From assembly GCA_964019165.1 (NCBI GenBank), contig OZ025281.1, forward strand, positions 6,357,799 to 6,421,798: a stretch of DNA of 64,000 nucleotides, written 5' to 3'. Position numbers and translations under genes: made by a program. Each line of letters opens with the position of its first letter. Position 1 is the first letter of the stretch. The stretch comes from Mastigias papua. Its lineage: Eukaryota; Cnidaria; Scyphozoa; Rhizostomeae; Mastigiidae. Shown one piece after another: positions 36,240 through 49,407 of the stretch. The notes below the pieces were generated by a model, which had not been told where the DNA came from, did no database searches, and saw only the letters and a list, made by a program, of their open reading frames with translations.

Positions 36240-38870
36240 AAATTGAGTACAATAGCAGCAAAGCCATGCATTAAACAACTGTTACCTCTGTGATTGCACC
36301 GATGTCATTAGTTTAGCCAACGTTTCCTACTCCAATCATCTTTGGTTGTCTCTATTACACTACATATGGTCTTAAAGTGCTTTAGATATGCTAAAACTGA
36401 CAATACCATGTAAGATTGCTATTTCATTCTAGTTTCTTGTGATGTGCCGCCAAAACAAAATCTACGTTTGTTTCTACAAGGAATCTAGCAGGTTTAACAT
36501 CATATGACTATTAGATCCATAGTCATTGCTGTACTTTCAGTGTTTGCACACTTACGTAGTTTAGGCCTATTACAGTCAATAACACAGTTTGCATATACTG
36601 TTGTATGATGGAAATTGAGTACAATAGCAACAAAGCCATGCATTAAACAACTTTTACATCTATGATTGCACCAATGTCAGTAGTTTACCCAACGTTTGCT
36701 ACTCAAATCAGCTTTGGTTATCACGTTTACACTACATATTAGCTTAAAATGCTTAGATACGCTCAAACTCCCAATTCCATGCAAGAGTGATATCTGCCTA
36801 TAGGTGCGTATGATATACCACCAACACATAATCTACGCTTGTTTCTACAATGAATCTAGCAGTTTTAACATCATATGAATATTACAACCATAGTCATTGC
36901 CGTACTTTCAGTGTTTGCACACATACGTAGTTTAGGCGTATTACAGTCAATAACACAGTTTGCATATACTGTTGTATGATTGAAATTGAGTACAATAGCA
37001 AGAAAGCCATGCATTAAACAACTTTTACATGTATGATTGCACCGATGTCATTAGTTTACCCAACGTTTCCTACTCAAATCAGCTTTGGCTATCACTATTA
37101 CACTACATATGGGCTTAAAGTGCTTTAGATATGCTCAAGCTGACAATAGCATGTAAGATTGCTATTTCATTCTAGTTTCTTGTGATGTGCCGCCAAAACA
37201 AAATCTACGTTTGTTTCTACAAGGAATCTAGCAGGTTTAACATCATATGACTATTAGATCCATAGTCATTGCTGTACTTTCAGTGTTTGCACACTTACGT
37301 AGTTTAGGCCTATTACAGTCAATAACACAGTTTGTATATACTGTTGTATGATGGAAATTGAGTACAATAGCAACAAAGCCATGCATTAAACAACTTTTAC
37401 ATCTATGATTGCATAAATGTCAGTAGTTTAACCAACGTTTCCTACTCAAATCAGCTTTGGTTATCTCTATTACACTGCATATGGTTTTAAAAACTGTTTA
37501 GATATGCTAAACTCACAATACCATGCAAGAGTGATAGTTGCCTATAAGAGCGTATGATGTACCACCAACACATAATCTAAGCTTGTTTCTACAACGAATC
37601 TAGCAGGTTTAACATCATATGACTATTACAACCATAGTCATTGCTGTACTTTCAGTGTTTGCACTCTTACGTAGTTTAGGCCTATTACAAGCAATAACAC
37701 AGTTTGCATATACTGTTGTATGATTGAAATTGAGTACAATAGCAACAAAGCCATGCATTAAACAACTTTTACATCTATGATTGCACCGATGTCAGTAGTT
37801 TACCCAACGTTTCCTCCTCAAATCAGCTTTGGTTATCACGTTTACACTACATATTAGCTTAAAATGCTTAGATATGCTCAAACTCACAATATCATGCAAG
37901 AGTGATAGTTGCCTATAAGTGCGTATGATTTACAGCCAACACATAATCTAAGCTTGATTCTACAAGGAATCTACCAGTTGTAACATCAAATGACTATTAG
38001 ATCCATAGTCATTGCTGTACTTTCAGTGTTTGCACACTTACGTAGTTTAGGCCTATTACAAGCAATGAAACAGTTTGCATATGCTGTTGTATGATTGAAA
38101 TTGAGTACAATAGCAACAAAGCCATGCATTAAACAACTTTTACATCTATGATTGCACCGATGTCAGTAGTTTAGCCAACGTTTCCTACTCAAATTAGCTT
38201 TGGTTATCACTATGACACTACATAAGGGCTTAAAGTGCTTTAGATATGCTCAAGCTGACAATACCATGCAAGAGTACTATTTCATTCTAAGTTCTTGTGA
38301 TGTACCGCCAAAACCTCATCTAAGTTTGTTTCTACAAGGACTCTAGCAGTTTTAACATCATATGTCTATTACAAGCATAGTCATTGCTCTACTTTCAGTG
38401 TTTGCACACTTACGTACTTTAGGCCTATTACAAGCAATAACACAGTTTGCATATACTGTTGTATGATTGAAATTGAGTACAATAGCAACAGAGCCATGCA
38501 TTAAACAGCTTTTACATCTATGATTGCACCGATGTCAGTGGTTTAGCCAACGTTTCCTACTCAAATTAGCTTTGGTTATCACTATTACACTACATATGGG
38601 CTTAAAGTGCTGTATATATGCTCAAACTGACAACACCATGCAAGAGTACTATTTCATTCTAAGTTCTTGTGATGTACCGCCAAAACCTCATCTAAGTTTG
38701 TTTCTACAAGGACTCTAGCAGTTTTAACATCATATGTCTATTACACGCATAGTCATTGCTCTACTGTCAGTGTTTGCACACTTAAGTACTTTAGGCCTAT
38801 TACAAGCAATAACACAGTTTGCATATACTGTTGTATGATTGAAATTGAGTACAATAGCAACAAAGCCATG
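36240..38870. repeat. Divergent satellite block D, copy 1 of 4
   Basis: About seven monomers that carry many private variants: agcagcaaagcc at 36254, gatgtgccgcc, cgtttacactacatattagc, gcctataagtgcg. The same block recurs from 43679, 51627 and 56462. Copies start at marker positions 36254, 43693, 51641 and 56476. Confidence 0.8.
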
Positions 38871-39269
38871 CATTAAACAGCTTTTACATCTATGATTGCA
38901 CCGATGTCAGTAGTTTAGCCAACGTTTCCTACTCAAATTAGCTTTGGTTATCACTATTACACTACATATGGGCTTTAAGTGCTGTATATATGCTCAAACT
39001 GACAACACCATGCAAGAGTGCTATTTCATTCTAAGTTCTTGTGATGTACCGCCAAAACCTCATCTAAGTTTGTTTCTACAAGGAATCTAGCAGTTTTAAC
39101 ATCATATGAATATTACAGGCATGGTCATTGCTCTACTTTCAGTGTTTGCACACTTATGTAGGTTAGGCCTACTACAAGCAATAACACAGTTTGCATATAC
39201 TGTTGTATGATTGAAATTGAGTACAATAGCAACAAAGCCATGCATTAAACAGCTTATACAGCTATGATT

Positions 39270-42200
39270 GCACCGATGTCAGTAGTTTAGCCAACGTTTC
39301 CTACTCAAATTAGCTTTGGTTATCACTATTACACTACATAAGGGCTTAAAGTGCTTTAGATATGCTCAAACTGACAACAGCATGCAAGAGTGCTATATCA
39401 TTCTACGTTCTTGTGATGTACTGCCAACACATAATCTAAGCGTTTTTCTACAAGGGATCTAGCAGTATTAACATCATATGACTATTACAACCATAGTCAT
39501 TGCTCTACTTTCAGTGTTTGCACACTTACGTAGTTTAGGCCTATTACAAGCAATAACACAGTTTGCATATACTGTTGTATGATTTAAATTGAGTACAATA
39601 GCAACAAAGCCATGCATTAAACAGCTTATACAGCTATGATTGCACCGATGTCAGTAGTTTAGCCAACGTTTCCTACTCAAATTAGCTTTGGTTATCACTA
39701 TTACACTACATAAGGTCTTAAAGTGCTTTAGATATGCTCAAACTGACAATACCATGCAAGAGTGTGATATCATTCTACGTTCTTGTGATGTACTGCCAAC
39801 ACATAATCTAAGCGTGTTTCTACAAGGGATCTAGCAGTATTAACATCATATGACTATTACAACCATAGTCATTGCTCTACTTTCAGTGTTTGCACACTTA
39901 CGTAGTTTAGGCCTATTACAAGCAATAACACAGTTTGCATATACTGTTGTATGATTGAAATTGAGTACAATAGCAACACAGCCATGCATTAAACAAATTT
40001 TACATCTATTATTGCACCGATGTCAGTAGTTTAGCCAACGTTTCCTACTCAAATTAGCTTTGGTTATCACTATTACACTACATATGGGCTTAAAGTGCTG
40101 TATATATGCTCAAACTGACAACACCATGCAAGAGTACTATTTCATTCTAAGTTCTTGTGATGTACCGCCAAAGCCTCATCTCAGTTTGTTTCTACAAGGA
40201 ATCTAGCAGTTTTAACATCATATGACTATTACTAGCATAGTCATTGCTCTACTTTCAGTGTTTGCACACTTATGTACTTTAGGCCTATTACAAGCAATAA
40301 CACAGTTTGCATATACTGTTGTATGATCGAAATTGAGTACAATAGCAACAAATCCATGCATTAAACATCTTTTACATCTATGATTGCACCGATGTCAGTA
40401 GTTTAGCCAACGTTTCCTACTCAAATTAGCTTTGGTTATCACTATTACACTACATATGGGCTTTAAGTGCTGTATATATGCTCAAACTGACAACACCATG
40501 CAAGAGTACTATTTCATTCTAAGTTCTTGTGATGTACCGCCAAAACCTCATCTAAGCTTGTTCCTACAAGGAATCTAGCAGTATTAACATCATATGACTA
40601 TTACAACCATAGTCATTGCTCTACTTTCAGTGTTTGCACACTTATGTACTTTAGGCCTATTACAAGCAATAACACAGTTTGCATATACTGTTGTATGATT
40701 GAAATTGAGTACAATAGCAACAAAGCCATGCATTAAACAGCTTTCACAGCTAAGATTGCACCGATGTCAGTAGTTTAGCCAACGTTTCCTACTCAAATTA
40801 GCTTTGGTTATCACTATTACACTACATATGGGCTTAAAGTGCTGTATATATGTTCAAACTGACAACACCATGCAAGAGTACTACTTCATTCTAAGTTCTT
40901 GTGATGTACCGCCAAAACCTCATCTAAGTTTGTTTCTAAAAGGAATCTAGCAGTTTTAACATCATATGTCTATTACAAGCATAGTCATTGCTCTACTTTC
41001 AGTGTTTGCACACTTATGTACTTTAGGCCTATTACAAGCAATAACACAGTTTGCATATACTGTTGTATGATTGAAATTGAGTACAATAGCAACAAAGCCA
41101 TGCATTAAACAACTTTTACATCTATGATTGCACCGATGTCAGTAGTTTAGCCAACGTTTCCTACTCAAATTAGCTTTGGTTATCACTATGCCACTACATA
41201 AGGGCTTAAAGTGCTTTACATATGCTCAAGCTGACAATACCATGCAAGAGTACTATTTCATTCTAAGTTCTTGTGATGTACTGCCAACACATAATCTAAG
41301 CGTGTTTCTACAAGGAATCTGGCAGTATTAACATCATATGACTATTAGAGCCATAGTCATTGCTGTACTGTCAGTGTTTGCACACTTATGTACTTTAGGC
41401 CTATTACAAGCAATAACACAGTTTGCATATATTGTTGTATGATTGAAATTGAGTACAATAGCAACAAATCCATGCATTAAACATCTTTTACATCTATGAT
41501 TGCACCGATGTCAGTAGTTTAGCCAACGTTTCCTACTCAAATTAGCTTTGGTTATCACTATTACACTACATATGGGCTTAAAGTGCTTTAGATATGCTCA
41601 AACTGACAACACCATGCAAGAGTACTATTTCATTCTAAGTTCTTGTGATGTACCGCCACCACATAATCTAAGCGTGTTTCTACAAGGAATCTAGCAGTTT
41701 TAACATCATATGACTATTAAAAGCATAGTCATTGCTCTACTTTCAGTGTTTGCACACTTATGTACTGTAGGCCTATTACAAGCAATAACACAGTTTGCAT
41801 ATACTGTTGTATGATTGAAATTGAGTACAATAGCAACAGAGCCATGCATTAAACAACTTTTACATCTATGATTGCACCGATGTCAGTAGTTTAGCCAACG
41901 TTTCCTACTCAAATTAGCTTTGGTTATCAGTATGACACTACATAAGGGCTTAAAGTGCTTTAGATATGCTCAAGCTGACAATACCATGCAAGAGTACTAT
42001 TTCATTCTAAGTTCTTGTGATGTACTGCCAACACATAATCTACGCGTGTTTCTACAAGGAATCTAGCAGTATTAACAACATATGACTATTACAAGCATAG
42101 TCATTGCTCTACTTTCAGTGTTTGCACACTTACGTAGTTTAGGCCTACTACAAGCAATAACACAGTTTGCATATACTGTTGTATGATTGAAATTGAGTAC

Positions 42201-43160
42201 AATAGCAACACAGCCATGCATTAAACAAATTTTACATCTATTATTGCACCGATGTCAGTAGTTTAGCCAACGTTTCCTACTCAAATTAGCTTTGGTTATC
42301 ACTATTACACTACATATGGGCTTAAAGTGCTGTATATATGCTCAAACTGACAACACCATGCAAGAGTACTATTTCATTCTAAGTTCTTGTGATGTACCGC
42401 CCAAACCTCATCTACGTTTGTGTCTACAAGGAATCTAGCAGTTTTAACATCATATGAATATTACAGGCATGGTCATTGCTCTACGTTCAGTGTTTGCACA
42501 CTTATGTACTTTAGGCCTATTACAAGCAATAACACAGTTTGCATATACTGTTGTATGATTGAAATTGAGTACAATAGCAACAAAGCCATGCATTAAACAA
42601 CTTTTACATCTATGATTGCACCGATGTCAGTAGTTTAGCCAACGTTTCCTACTCAAATTAGCTTGGGTTATCACTATTACACTACATATGGGCTTAAAGT
42701 GCTGTATATATGCTCAAACTGACAACACCATGCAAGAGTACTATTTCATTCTAAGTTCTTGTGATGTACCGCCACCACATAATCTAAGCGTGTTTCTACA
42801 AGGAATCTAGCAGTTTTAACATCATATGACTATTACAACCATAGTCATTGCTCTACTTTCAGTGTTTGCACACTTATGTACTGTAGGCCTATTACAAGCA
42901 ATAACACAGTTTGCATATACTGTTGTATGATTGAAATTGAGTACAATAGCAACAAAGCCAAGCATTAAGCAACTTTTACATCTATGATTGCACCGATGTC
43001 AGTAGTTTAGCAAACGTTTCCTACTCAAATTAGCTTTGGCTATCACTATGACACTACATTTTTTTCTTACAGTGCTTTAGATATGCTCAAACTGACAACA
43101 CCATGCAAGAGTGCTATTTCATTCTAAGTTCTTGTGATATACTACCAACACATAATCTAA
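39270..43160. repeat. Satellite segment E, second copy
   Basis: Matches about 27600-31490 at a constant 11,669-bp offset, with occasional substitutions such as gtgatatactacc near 43136 for gtgatgtactacc near 31469. The end near 43160 is a junction: beyond it the sequence follows a different monomer order (acaatgaatctagcagg). Confidence 0.75.
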
Positions 43161-43678
43161 GCTTGTTTCTACAATGAATCTAGCAGGTTTAACATCATAT
43201 GACTATTACAACCATAGTCATTGCTGTACTTTCAGTGTTTGCACTCTTACGTAGTTTAGGCCTACTACAAGCAATAACACAGTTTGCATATACTGTTGTA
43301 TGATTGAAATTGCGTACAATAGCAACAAAGCCATGCATTAAACAACTTTTACATCTATGATTGCACCGATGTCAGTAGTTTAGCCAACGTTTCCTACTCA
43401 ACTTAGCTTTGGCTATAACACTTACACTACATATGGGCTTAAAGTGCTTTAGATATGCTCAGACTGACAACACCATGCAAGAGTCCTATTTAATTCTAAG
43501 TTCTTGTGATGTACCGCCAAAACCTCATCTAAGTTTGTTTCTACAAGGAATCTAGCAGTTTTAACATCATATGAATATTACAACCATGGTAATTGCTCTA
43601 CTTTCAATGTTTGCACACTTATGTACTTTAGGCCTATTACAAGCAATAACACAGTTTGCAGATACTGTTGTATGATTG

Positions 43679-46310
43679 AAATTGAGTACAATAGCAGCAA
43701 AGCCATGCATTAAACAACTGTTACCTCTGTGATTGCACCGATGTCATTAGTTTAGCCAACGTTTCCTACTCCAATCATCTTTGGTTGTCTCTATTACACT
43801 ACATATGGTCTTAAAGTGCTTTAGATATGCTAAAACTGACAATACCATGTAAGATTGCTATTTCATTCTAGTTTCTTGTGATGTGCCGCCAAAACAAAAT
43901 CTACGTTTGTTTCTACAAGGAATCTAGCAGGTTTAACATCATATGACTATTAGATCCATAGTCATTGCTGTACTTTCAGTGTTTGCACACTTACGTAGTT
44001 TAGGCCTATTACAGTCAATAACACAGTTTGCATATACTGTTGTATGATGGAAATTGAGTACAATAGCAACAAAGCCATGCATTAAACAACTTTTACATCT
44101 ATGATTGCACCAATGTCAGTAGTTTACCCAACGTTTGCTACTCAAATCAGCTTTGGTTATCACGTTTACACTACATATTAGCTTAAAATGCTTAGATACG
44201 CTCAAACTCCCAATTCCATGCAAGAGTGATATCTGCCTATAGGTGCGTATGATATACCACCAACACATAATCTAAGCTTGTTTCTACAATGAATCTAGCA
44301 GTTTTAACATCATATGAATATTACAACCATAGTCATTGCCGTACTTTCAGTGATTGCACACATACGTAGTTTAGGCGTATTACAGTCAATAACACAGTTT
44401 GCATATACTGTTGTATGATTGAAATTGAGTACAATAGCAAGAAAGCCATGCATTAAACAACTTTTACATGTATGATTGCACCGATGTCATTAGTTTACCC
44501 AACGTTTCCTACTCAAATCAGCTTTGGCTATCACTATTACACTACATATGGGCTTAAAGTGCTTTAGATATGCTCAAGCTGACAATAGCATGTAAGATTG
44601 CTATTTCATTCTAGTTTCTTGTGATGTGCCGCCAAAACAAAATCTACGTTTGTTTCTACAAGGAATCTAGCAGGTTTAACATCATATGACTATTAGATCC
44701 ATAGTCATTGCTGTACTTTCAGTGTTTGCACACTTACGTAGTTTAGGCCTATTACAGTCAATAACACAGTTTGTATATACTGTTGTATGATGGAAATTGA
44801 GTACAATAGCAACAAAGCCATGCATTAAACAACTTTTACATCTATGATTGCATAAATGTCAGTAGTTTAACCAACGTTTCCTACTCAAATCAGCTTTGGT
44901 TATCTCTATTACACTGCATATGGTTTTAAAAACTGTTTAGATATGCTAAACTCACAATACCATGCAAGAGTGATAGTTGCCTATAAGTGCGTATGATGTA
45001 CCACCAACACATAATCTAAGCTTGTTTCTACAACGAATCTAGCAGGTTTAACATCATATGACTATTACAACCATAGTCATTGCTGTACTTTCAGTGTTTG
45101 CACTCTTACGTAGTTTAGGCCTATTACAAGCAATAACACAGTTTGCATATACTGTTGTATGATTGAAATTGAGTACAATAGCAACAAAGCCATGCATTAA
45201 ACAACTTTTACATCTATGATTGCACCGATGTCAGTAGTTTACCCAACGTTTCCTCCTCAAATCAGCTTTGGTTATCACGTTTACACTACATATTAGCTTA
45301 AAATGCTTAGATATGCTCAAACTCACAATATCATGCAAGAGTGATAGTTGCCTATAAGTGCGTATGATTTACAGCCAACACATAATCTAAGCTTGATTCT
45401 ACAAGGAATCTACCAGTTGTAACATCAAATGACTATTAGATCCATAGTCATTGCTGTACTTTCAGTGTTTGCACACTTACGTAGTTTAGGCCTATTACAA
45501 GCAATGAAACAGTTTGCATATGCTGTTGTATGATTGAAATTGAGTACAATAGCAACAAAGCCATGCATTAAACAACTTTTACATCTATGATTGCACCGAT
45601 GTCAGTAGTTTAGCCAACGTTTCCTACTCAAATTAGCTTTGGTTATCACTATGACACTACATAAGGGCTTAAAGTGCTTTAGATATGCTCAAGCTGACAA
45701 TACCATGCAAGAGTACTATTTCATTCTAAGTTCTTGTGATGTACCGCCAAAACCTCATCTAAGTTTGTTTCTACAAGGACTCTAGCAGTTTTAACATCAT
45801 ATGTCTATTACAAGCATAGTCATTGCTCTACTTTCAGTGTTTGCACACTTATGTACTTTAGGCCTATTACAAGCAATAACACAGTTTGCATATACTGTTG
45901 TATGATTGAAATTGAGTACAATAGCAACAGAGCCATGCATTAAACAGCTTTTACATCTATGATTGCACCGATGTCAGTGGTTTAGCCAACGTTTCCTACT
46001 CAAATTAGCTTTGGTTATCACTATTACACTACATATGGGCTTAAAGTGCTGTATATATGATCAAACTGACAACACCATGCAAGAGTACTATTTCATTCTA
46101 AGTTCTTGTGATGTACCGCCAAAACCTCATCTAAGTTTGTTTCTACAAGGACTCTAGCAGTTTTAACATCATATGTCTATTACACGCATAGTCATTGCTC
46201 TACTGTCAGTGTTTGCACACTTAAGTACTTTAGGCCTATTACAAGCAATAACACAGTTTGCATATACTGTTGTATGATTGAAATTGAGTACAATAGCAAC
46301 AAAGCCATGC
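43679..46310. repeat. Divergent satellite block D, copy 2 of 4
   Basis: Copy of 36240-38870 at 7,439-bp offset (20 monomers minus 1 bp). It has agtgattgcac near 44349 where copies 1 and 3 read agtgtttgcac, a variant shared with copy 4 near 57132. Confidence 0.8.
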
Positions 46311-47400
46311 ATTAAACAACTTTTACATCTATGATTGCACCGATGTCAGTAGTTTAGCCAACGTTTCCTACTCAAATTAGCTTTGGTTATCACTATTACA
46401 CTACATATGGGCTTAAAGTGCTGTATATATGCTCAAACTGACAACACCATGCAAGAGTACTATTTCATTCTAAGTTCTTGTGATGTACCGCCACCACATA
46501 ATATAAGGGTGTTTCTACAAGGAATCTAGCAGTTTTAACATCATATGACTATTACAAGCATAGTCATTGCTCTACTTTCAGTGTTTGCACACTTATGTAC
46601 TTTAGGCCTATTACAAGCAATAACACAGTTTGCATATACTGTTGTATGATTGAAATTGAGTACAATAGCAACAAAGCCATGCATTAAACAACTTTTACAT
46701 CTATGATTGCACCGATGTCAGTAGTTTAGCCAACGTTTCCTGCTCAAATTAGCTTTGGCTATCACTATGACACTATATTTTTTTCTTAAAGTGCTTTAGA
46801 TATGCTCAAACTGACAACAGCATGCAAGAGTGCTATTTCATTCTAAGTTCTTGTGATGTACCGCCAAAACCTCATCTACGTTTGTTTCTACAAGGAATCT
46901 TGCAGTTTTAGCATCATATGAATATTACAACCATGGTCATTCCTCTAATTCAGTGTTTGCACACTTATGTACTGAAGGCCTATTACAAGCAATAACACAG
47001 TTTGCATATACTGTTGTATGATTGAAATTGAGTACAATAGCAACAAAGCCATGCATTAAACAACTTTTACATCTATGATTGCACCGATGTCAGTAGTTTA
47101 GCCAACGTTTCCTACTCAAATTAGCTTTGGTTATCACTATTACACAATATATGGGCTTAAAGTGCTTTAGATATGCTCAAACTGACAACACCGTGCAAGA
47201 GTGCTATTTCATTCTAAGTTCTTGTGATGTACCGACAAAACATAATCTAGGTTTGTGTCTACAAGAAATCTAGCAGTTTTAACATCATATGACTATTACA
47301 ACCATAGTCATTGCTGTACTTTCAGTGTTTGCACACTTACGTAGTTTATGCCTATTACAAGCAATAACACAGTTTGCATATACTGTTGTATGATTGAAAT

Positions 47401-47631
47401 ACACCATTTCAACATTTCCAGCCTCTTTTGCATCTAGGAGCCTGGGGCGAATTTGGGGTTGAAAAGTTCTAAGCTACGAAGAGGGCCTAGAGTGTTGTGA
47501 CATTGTTTGATGCGCAACACCTATCTTGCTGTTAATAATCATTTACATATTCACTCGGTTTTGTTGTCTCTTATTACGGGAACAGCTTTTTTAAAAGCTT
47601 TTATAAGTACCTTGCTCTGGTAGGCTACAAA
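47401..47631 (+). repeat. Left terminal inverted repeat, copy 2
   Basis: 231-bp arm starting ACACCATTTC, which matches the right arm at position 8 and so retains the likely original base there. TATAAG lies at 47602-47607. Confidence 0.92.
47602..47607 (+). promoter_or_regulatory. TATA-like motif inside left inverted repeat, copy 2
   Basis: TATAAG 60 bp before the ATG at 47662, as in copy 1. Inferred promoter element. Confidence 0.42.
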
Positions 47632-47661
47632 CATTTGTTATTTGTGATAATAGAGCAGACA

Positions 47662-48723
47662 ATGGATCTGGATAGAATTTCTAAGATGAAAGTTGAAGAG
47701 CTCAAAGATTTCCTTCGACTTCGCGGATTGAAGGTGAGTGGCAAAAAGGAAGAGCTTGTTGCACGAGTATTTGTAGCTGCTGAGAATGATGTTCCAATAT
47801 TGAAAACAGCTGTAGAAGTGCAAGCCGAAATAGCAGAGGATTATGACTCCAAGCTTCTGGTGGAAGGTGTACGTATTCCAGATCCCTTCGCTATCGCTAA
47901 TGGTTGGGTACCTGAAGATGAAAGTGTGAAGTTGTGGCCTATGACTCTCTACCCTGATATTTTTAACTTCTTGTCGTTCTACCCAAGTGAGTTGAAGAGC
48001 CAGGACCTCAATGATTACAAGCTGTCCAAAGCCTATAGCTATTATTCAACTGGCTGGCTTAATCCGCTGAGTTACCATCCAGTATCAGAATCAAGTACTG
48101 TATGTGTCCTCAAGTCTGCATGCAAACAATCTCAGAGGATAAATGACACACCCCACAAACTTTGGGTGTGCTTAGCAAAGAAATCTGGGAAAATTTTGAA
48201 AGCACACTGCACATGTATGGCTGGCATTGGACAAACTTGCAACCATGTGGCTGCTGCATTGTTCAGAATTGAAGCTGCTGTAAGAATGGGCTTAACTAAC
48301 CCATCTTGTACAACAACTGCTTGTGAATGGTTGCCAAATAACAAAGCTGTTAGAATGACCAGAATTAAAGATTTGAAGTTGAGTAGGGCAAAATTTGGGA
48401 AACAATCAAAAAAGCAGTCAGAGCTCAACTGTTCACCAAAGAAGCGATTTGATCCAACTGCTAACATATCAGAAAAATTGAGCTTTATGAAAGTGTCAAC
48501 TGCCATTAGGAATGTCTGCACTGAAGATGAGTCCATAATTTTTACAGCTGAACCCAAAGCGTGTACAGTAGAGGTGCCAAAAGCAAGAGAACTACATACA
48601 ATTGATGAATTTCTTTGTGCCTCTGAAACTCAAGATGAATTCTGTCTCAAATTAGAGTATTTCCCAGCAAATCTAGCTGACATTGAAGAGGAAACAAGAG
48701 GTCAAGCAGCTAACCCTCTATAG
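47662..48723 (+). CDS. SAP and SWIM zinc-finger part of the SAP-SWIM-YqaJ protein, copy 2
   Basis: 353 codons, same protein as at 32275: SAP motif at about 8-42 and SWIM residues Cys183, Cys185, Cys193, His195. The frame closes at TAG 48721-48723, the same stop as in the other copies, so the break predates the amplification. There are no further disablements in this copy. Start chosen at the first ATG; the upstream TTG is not a normal eukaryotic start. Confidence 0.82.
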   Translation: MDLDRISKMKVEELKDFLRLRGLKVSGKKEELVARVFVAAENDVPILKTAVEVQAEIAEDYDSKLLVEGVRIPDPFAIANGWVPEDESVKLWPMTLYPDIFNFLSFYPSELKSQDLNDYKLSKAYSYYSTGWLNPLSYHPVSESSTVCVLKSACKQSQRINDTPHKLWVCLAKKSGKILKAHCTCMAGIGQTCNHVAAALFRIEAAVRMGLTNPSCTTTACEWLPNNKAVRMTRIKDLKLSRAKFGKQSKKQSELNCSPKKRFDPTANISEKLSFMKVSTAIRNVCTEDESIIFTAEPKACTVEVPKARELHTIDEFLCASETQDEFCLKLEYFPANLADIEEETRGQAANPL

Positions 48724-49362
48724 TTTTCTGTTAGACAACATGTGATAAGTGCATCCAAAGCACATGATGTTAAAACAAGAATGACTTCATTCAAAACAGC
48801 AACTGGAGACAAAGAGGCTTATTTTAAGAACCTAATTGACAAGATTGCTGGAAGAAAGAGTGTTAACCCTCTTTTACCACCTTTACGTTATGGCCAAGCT
48901 ATGGAAAATAATGCTGTCCAAATGTTTGTTGACCTGTACAAAGAAAGCCACCAAAATGTCAAAGTTGAGGAATGTGGCATCTTTTTGTGCATGAATATAC
49001 CATTTGTTGGAGGCAGTCCTGACCGGATCATCTGCTGTGACTGTTGTGGGAAGTTTTGTTTGGAGGTGAAGTGCCTATTTTCAATTAGCCACTTGAACCC
49101 TATGGATTCTGATGTGAAGCTACCTTATTTAAAGAAAGATGCAAGTATGACTACATCCTTGAATATAAATCATAAATACTACACTCAGATCCAGGTTCAA
49201 ATGGCTGCTTCAAGAATTTACAATAGCTATTTCTTTGTGTGGACATCACATGGCTATTTTCTTGAAAAACTATCATGTGATATTGAGCTTTGGGAGATTC
49301 TAAAGGAGCAATTCAAAGAATTTTATTTTAGTCATTATTTGCCATCATTTTTTATGAAATGA
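48724..49362 (+). CDS. YqaJ-like nuclease domain after the in-frame stop, copy 2
   Basis: 212 codons continuing the SAP-SWIM frame after TAG. Carries the nuclease residues Asp100, Glu114 and Lys116 and the Gln155 region. Translation is identical to copy 1. No ATG exists before codon 20, so independent translation would lose the family's opening R-x3-(I/V)xAS motif. Confidence 0.77.
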   Translation, partial: FSVRQHVISASKAHDVKTRMTSFKTATGDKEAYFKNLIDKIAGRKSVNPLLPPLRYGQAMENNAVQMFVDLYKESHQNVKVEECGIFLCMNIPFVGGSPDRIICCDCCGKFCLEVKCLFSISHLNPMDSDVKLPYLKKDASMTTSLNINHKYYTQIQVQMAASRIYNSYFFVWTSHGYFLEKLSCDIELWEILKEQFKEFYFSHYLPSFFMK

Positions 49363-49407
49363 AATGAAATTATAAGGCAGTTTTTTGCAATCATTAAAAA
49401 TACTCTG

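Larger units (their letters stand above)
35869..47400. repeat. 372-bp satellite between transposon copies 1 and 2 (31 monomer lengths)
   Basis: 11,532 bp, exactly 31 x 372. It opens with a diverged monomer (tagcaaaaacacccatgc), then a block of divergent monomers (36240-38870), a copy of the segment found upstream of copy 1 (39270-43160), some transition monomers, a second copy of the divergent block (43679-46310) and about three monomers leading to copy 2. No gene is visible. Confidence 0.95.

Noticed and set aside
38524..38718. 64-codon plus-strand open frame in satellite, also at 45963, 53911 and 58746
   Set aside because: Begins with TTG, follows the satellite sequence, and recurs only because the block was duplicated.
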